Positions 61,701-64,000 of a stretch of 64,000 bases of DNA are shown piece by piece. Within the stretch, counting starts at the first letter, position 1; every line of letters begins with the position of its first letter. Both the position numbers and the translations under genes were made by a program. The stretch covers positions 13,082,001-13,146,000 of the forward strand of contig CM114273.1 in the NCBI GenBank assembly GCA_050084515.1. The letters run 5' to 3'. Source of the stretch: Blasia pusilla. Taxonomy: Eukaryota; Marchantiophyta; Marchantiopsida; Blasiales. The notes beneath the pieces are model-generated. The model saw only the letters and a program-made list of their open reading frames with translations, searched no databases and was not told the origin of the DNA.

Positions 61701-63265
61701 ACAAGCCAGGTAAAGATAATGTGATTCCACATGCGTTGAGTCGCAAGGAGGAACACATGCCATCGACGACACACGTCTTGAGAGCAATGTTCCCTAAAGA
61801 GACAGACCTGGAAAGAAGGATTCGTGAAGGATATATGAAGGATGCTAACGCAGGGGAGTACCTGAGGAAGTTGAAGCAGGGTGAGAAGGTGGCCAACATA
61901 AGTTTGAGGCACGGTTTACTAAGGTTCAAACAGAGTAGGATCTATGTAGGGCAAGGCAGGATGCAAACCAAAGTGTTAGCGGAATGTCACGATGGACCCT
62001 TGGCAGGACATAAAGGAGAAAAATCTACGCTAGCTGTTCTGGCGAAGCGATTCTTTTGGCCCAACATGAAAGAGGATGTTGCTCAGTATGTGAAGACATG
62101 TATGACCTGCCAAGCGAATAGAGTCTCTTATGATAAGAAACAGGGCTTGTTGCATCCCTTGCCGATCCGAGAAGGACCCTTGCAAAGTGTGAGTATGGAT
62201 TTCATCACGAGTCTTCCAGAATCTGAGGGATACAACGCTATACTTGTGATTTTTGATCGTTTTAGCAAGTTGGCGAGATTCATGCCGACGGTGGATTCCG
62301 CAATGGCTTATACAACGACGCAACTGTTTCTCGATAGCTGGTGGCGTGCTCACGGTTTGCCGAGGAGCATTGTTTCAGATCGGGATCCAAAGTTTACGAG
62401 TGCTTTAGGAAGCACTTGTTTAGAAGGTTTAAGACCAAGCTGAGTTTCAGTACGGATTTCCACCCATGGAAGGATGGACATACGGAAAAGCTGAACTCTA
62501 TCGTGAATCAGTACTTAAGGAATTATGTAAGTGTTGATCAACGAGATTGGGTCAAGTGGCTGAGCATGGCGGAGTACTGCTACAACTCGACCAAGCATTC
62601 TGCAACTAGAGAATCTCCGTTTCTCCTGGAAAATGGACGAGAGCCAGAAGGGCCTCTTGACCTAGCCCTCTCGAAGGGTACTACATTGGCACGAACACGA
62701 CAAGCGACGGCAAAAGGTTTGTTGGTGGAGATGCGAGAATGGGAAGAGCGAGCAAGTCGAAGTCTTGCAAAGGCTCAAATGAGGTACGTTAAGCATGCTA
62801 ACAAGAGTCAGCGCCAAGTACGATTCCAAGTTGGAGAGCAAGTGTGGTTGAGTATGAAGAACCTCACTCTTCCGAAAGAGTTGTCTGCGAAGCTGTCTGC
62901 CAAGTATGCTGGACCGTATGTGATTGTGGCAAACCCGTTGGAGGATGTGTACACGTTGAGGCTGCCGGACGAGTTCAAGATTCACCTGACCTTTCATGTA
63001 TCATTGTTGAAGAAATATCTTCAAGATAATGGACGTTTCGCGCAGAGACAGGTGGTGAGACCGCACCCGCATCATAAATGAGGAGCCGGAGTTTGAGGTG
63101 GAGACCATCTTACGTTCGAGGCATCGGGCCAACAAGTATGAATACTTGGTAAAATGGAAGGGCTACCATGTGAAGGAGGCAATTTGGATTTCGGAGGCAG
63201 ATTTGGAACACGCGCAAGAGTTATTGCGAGACTTCAAGCGAACACAAGCGAAGCACATGCGTTAG
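58737..63265 (+). pseudogene. Chromovirus Gag-Pol polyprotein, broken
   Basis: Gag starts MAIEGEQPKKRR at 58737 and shifts frame near 59080-59150. Its zinc knuckle reads CYNYGKPRHLAKVC near 59730, with the second Cys changed to Tyr. Protease LLVDTGASHSF lies near 59921. A TAG at 60541 replaces the CAG of the other copy. A 627-codon open frame (60560-62443) then carries RT (YIDDIL at 60968), RNase H (HTDAS near 61411), the integrase zinc domain ([16 protein letters not shown]) and the first integrase acidic residues (SMDFI, VSDRD). A frameshift near 62400-62430 precedes the third (FHPWKDGHTEKLN). A 2-base loss near 63072 shifts into the chromodomain (EYLVKWKGYHVKEAIWI, near 63130-63180), which ends at a TAG at 63263-63265. 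Most of pol is open, but the element is not autonomous. Confidence 0.9.
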
Positions 63266-63953
63266 TACGAGGAGAAGCTAGAGACATGACTTGTAACCAA
63301 TGGAATCTTGGGCCGAAGGCCGTTGTAACTAGAAAATGCTAGTGTTGCAATAAAGGAGTGTATGAATTTGGAGATTCGATGCCAGAGTGTTGCAATTTGT
63401 ATGTGGTAGTGCATGGCTATGAGTCGTTCATCATAGGCTTAGGATGTACGTCAAGAGGACAGACAAGGAGTATTTGAGGTGAAAGCTCGTATGTGGATAA
63501 CCACGAGAAATAGGACCTTGTGTTGGATTACACTCGGGCTTGCCCTAGCATCGGCAAGGCAAATGAAGTCTGTCTTGGGGCTTGGGGTGATCTTACTTGT
63601 GGCTACATAAGTAAACTTAGTGACGCGCCTAAGTCGAATACGAGAGCGACCCAACAGTAGTACGATTTATAGACCAGGTAAATAGGTGTGATGTTTACAA
63701 GAGTGAGCCAGAAGAGTCCAAGGTTGCACACTTAGTTAGCTTATTTGATAGGTTAGTTCTTTGGAACCTGTCCAGGCTTATCAAAGAGGAGAGGCTAATA
63801 ATTCTAAGTGGGACAAAGCGACAACTATAGACTAAGAGGAATTTCAGGTTAGCCACCAGAACGCAATTCAATGTCAAGGGGTAGGCTGCTCAGGAGACTT
63901 GACATAACAAAGGTTTGCGTTGATGAGGGCATCAACCTCTAAAGAGGGGTGAG
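63266..63953 (+). other. 3' spacer and polypurine tract of the chromovirus
   Basis: Non-coding, homologous to 33186-33907. It ends with AAAGAGGGGTGAG directly before the 3' LTR, the primer for plus-strand synthesis. Confidence 0.75.
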
Positions 63954-64000
63954 TGTCACGACCCTCATGACCAAATGAGTGCCAAGCGGAACATCGGAAC
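63954..64000 (+). repeat. 3' LTR, first 47 bases
   Basis: TGTCACGACCCTCATGACC and following bases are the same as the start of the 5' LTR at 58286. The window ends inside it. Confidence 0.9.

Larger units (their letters stand above)
58286..64000 (+). mobile_element. Ty3/gypsy chromovirus (family 1), plus-strand copy, nested in family 2
   Basis: The element starts with TGTCACGACC at 58286, inside the integrase of the family 2 element, and its 3' LTR begins at 63954 and runs off the window. It has the same gene order as the minus-strand copy at 32.2-39.5 kb. The CGTAG at 58281-58285 is the likely target duplication, but its partner lies outside. The 5' LTR is internally deleted. The coding region is more open than in the minus-strand copy but still broken. 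Confidence 0.9.

Overview
The window looks like nuclear DNA of a land plant. It holds two spliced, intact plant cell-wall genes (a UDP-rhamnose synthase and a Golgi-type DUF248 methyltransferase). Around them lies AT-rich intergenic DNA full of Ty3/gypsy chromoviruses, Helitrons and a hAT-type MITE cluster. The sequence alone does not fix the lineage. A telo-box, GT-AG introns and a tRNA-iMet-type primer binding site all fit an embryophyte.

Layout. 1-1.55 kb is a GC-richer block without a recognisable gene. 1.55-20 kb is mostly AT-rich intergenic DNA. It holds microsatellites, a decayed chromovirus pol (about 5.99-7.11 kb, minus), a decayed copy of a second gypsy family (7.19-8.1 kb, plus), a hAT-MITE cluster (11.5-13.1 kb) and non-autonomous Helitrons (14.4-17.4 kb). 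20.4-21.1 kb has a 134-bp (GA)n tract and a telo-box. 23.83-26.21 kb is the RHM gene (two coding exons, 687 aa). 31.19-39.54 kb is a same-family nested insertion: a solo LTR split by a full-length chromovirus on the minus strand, with a 5-bp target duplication. 40.78-41.92 kb is a 1.1-kb Helitron. 43.45-47.36 kb is the eight-exon methyltransferase gene (602 aa, minus). 49.9-50.1 kb is a mini-Helitron. 51.5-58.3 kb is a patchwork of Gag debris, a Helitron Rep/helicase relic and a gypsy pol with an unusual extra domain. 58.29 kb to the window end is a second copy of the chromovirus (plus), inserted into that gypsy element.

The most notable content is at 55.33-57.4 kb. Directly upstream of, and apparently fused to, a Ty3/gypsy reverse transcriptase lies a decayed C5-cytosine DNA methyltransferase domain. 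Its motifs come in canonical order: TGLAAILHAG (motif I region), WPCQG (IV), ENV (VI), RAHxLR (VIII), then ERVMGFP and LGHAMDLNNLTWIL (IX/X). A second, older copy at 7.19-8.1 kb keeps the same methyltransferase-tail/RT-start junction, so the fusion belongs to an element family and is not a chance neighbour. A retrotransposon carrying its own cytosine methyltransferase is the candidate undescribed system here. Both copies are broken, so function would have to be judged from intact relatives elsewhere in the genome.

The two host genes are linked only loosely. RHM makes UDP-L-rhamnose, a precursor of pectin and rhamnosylated metabolites. DUF248/PMT proteins are Golgi methyltransferases, several of them tied to pectin. 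They are about 17 kb apart with transposons between them, so any functional pairing is inference.
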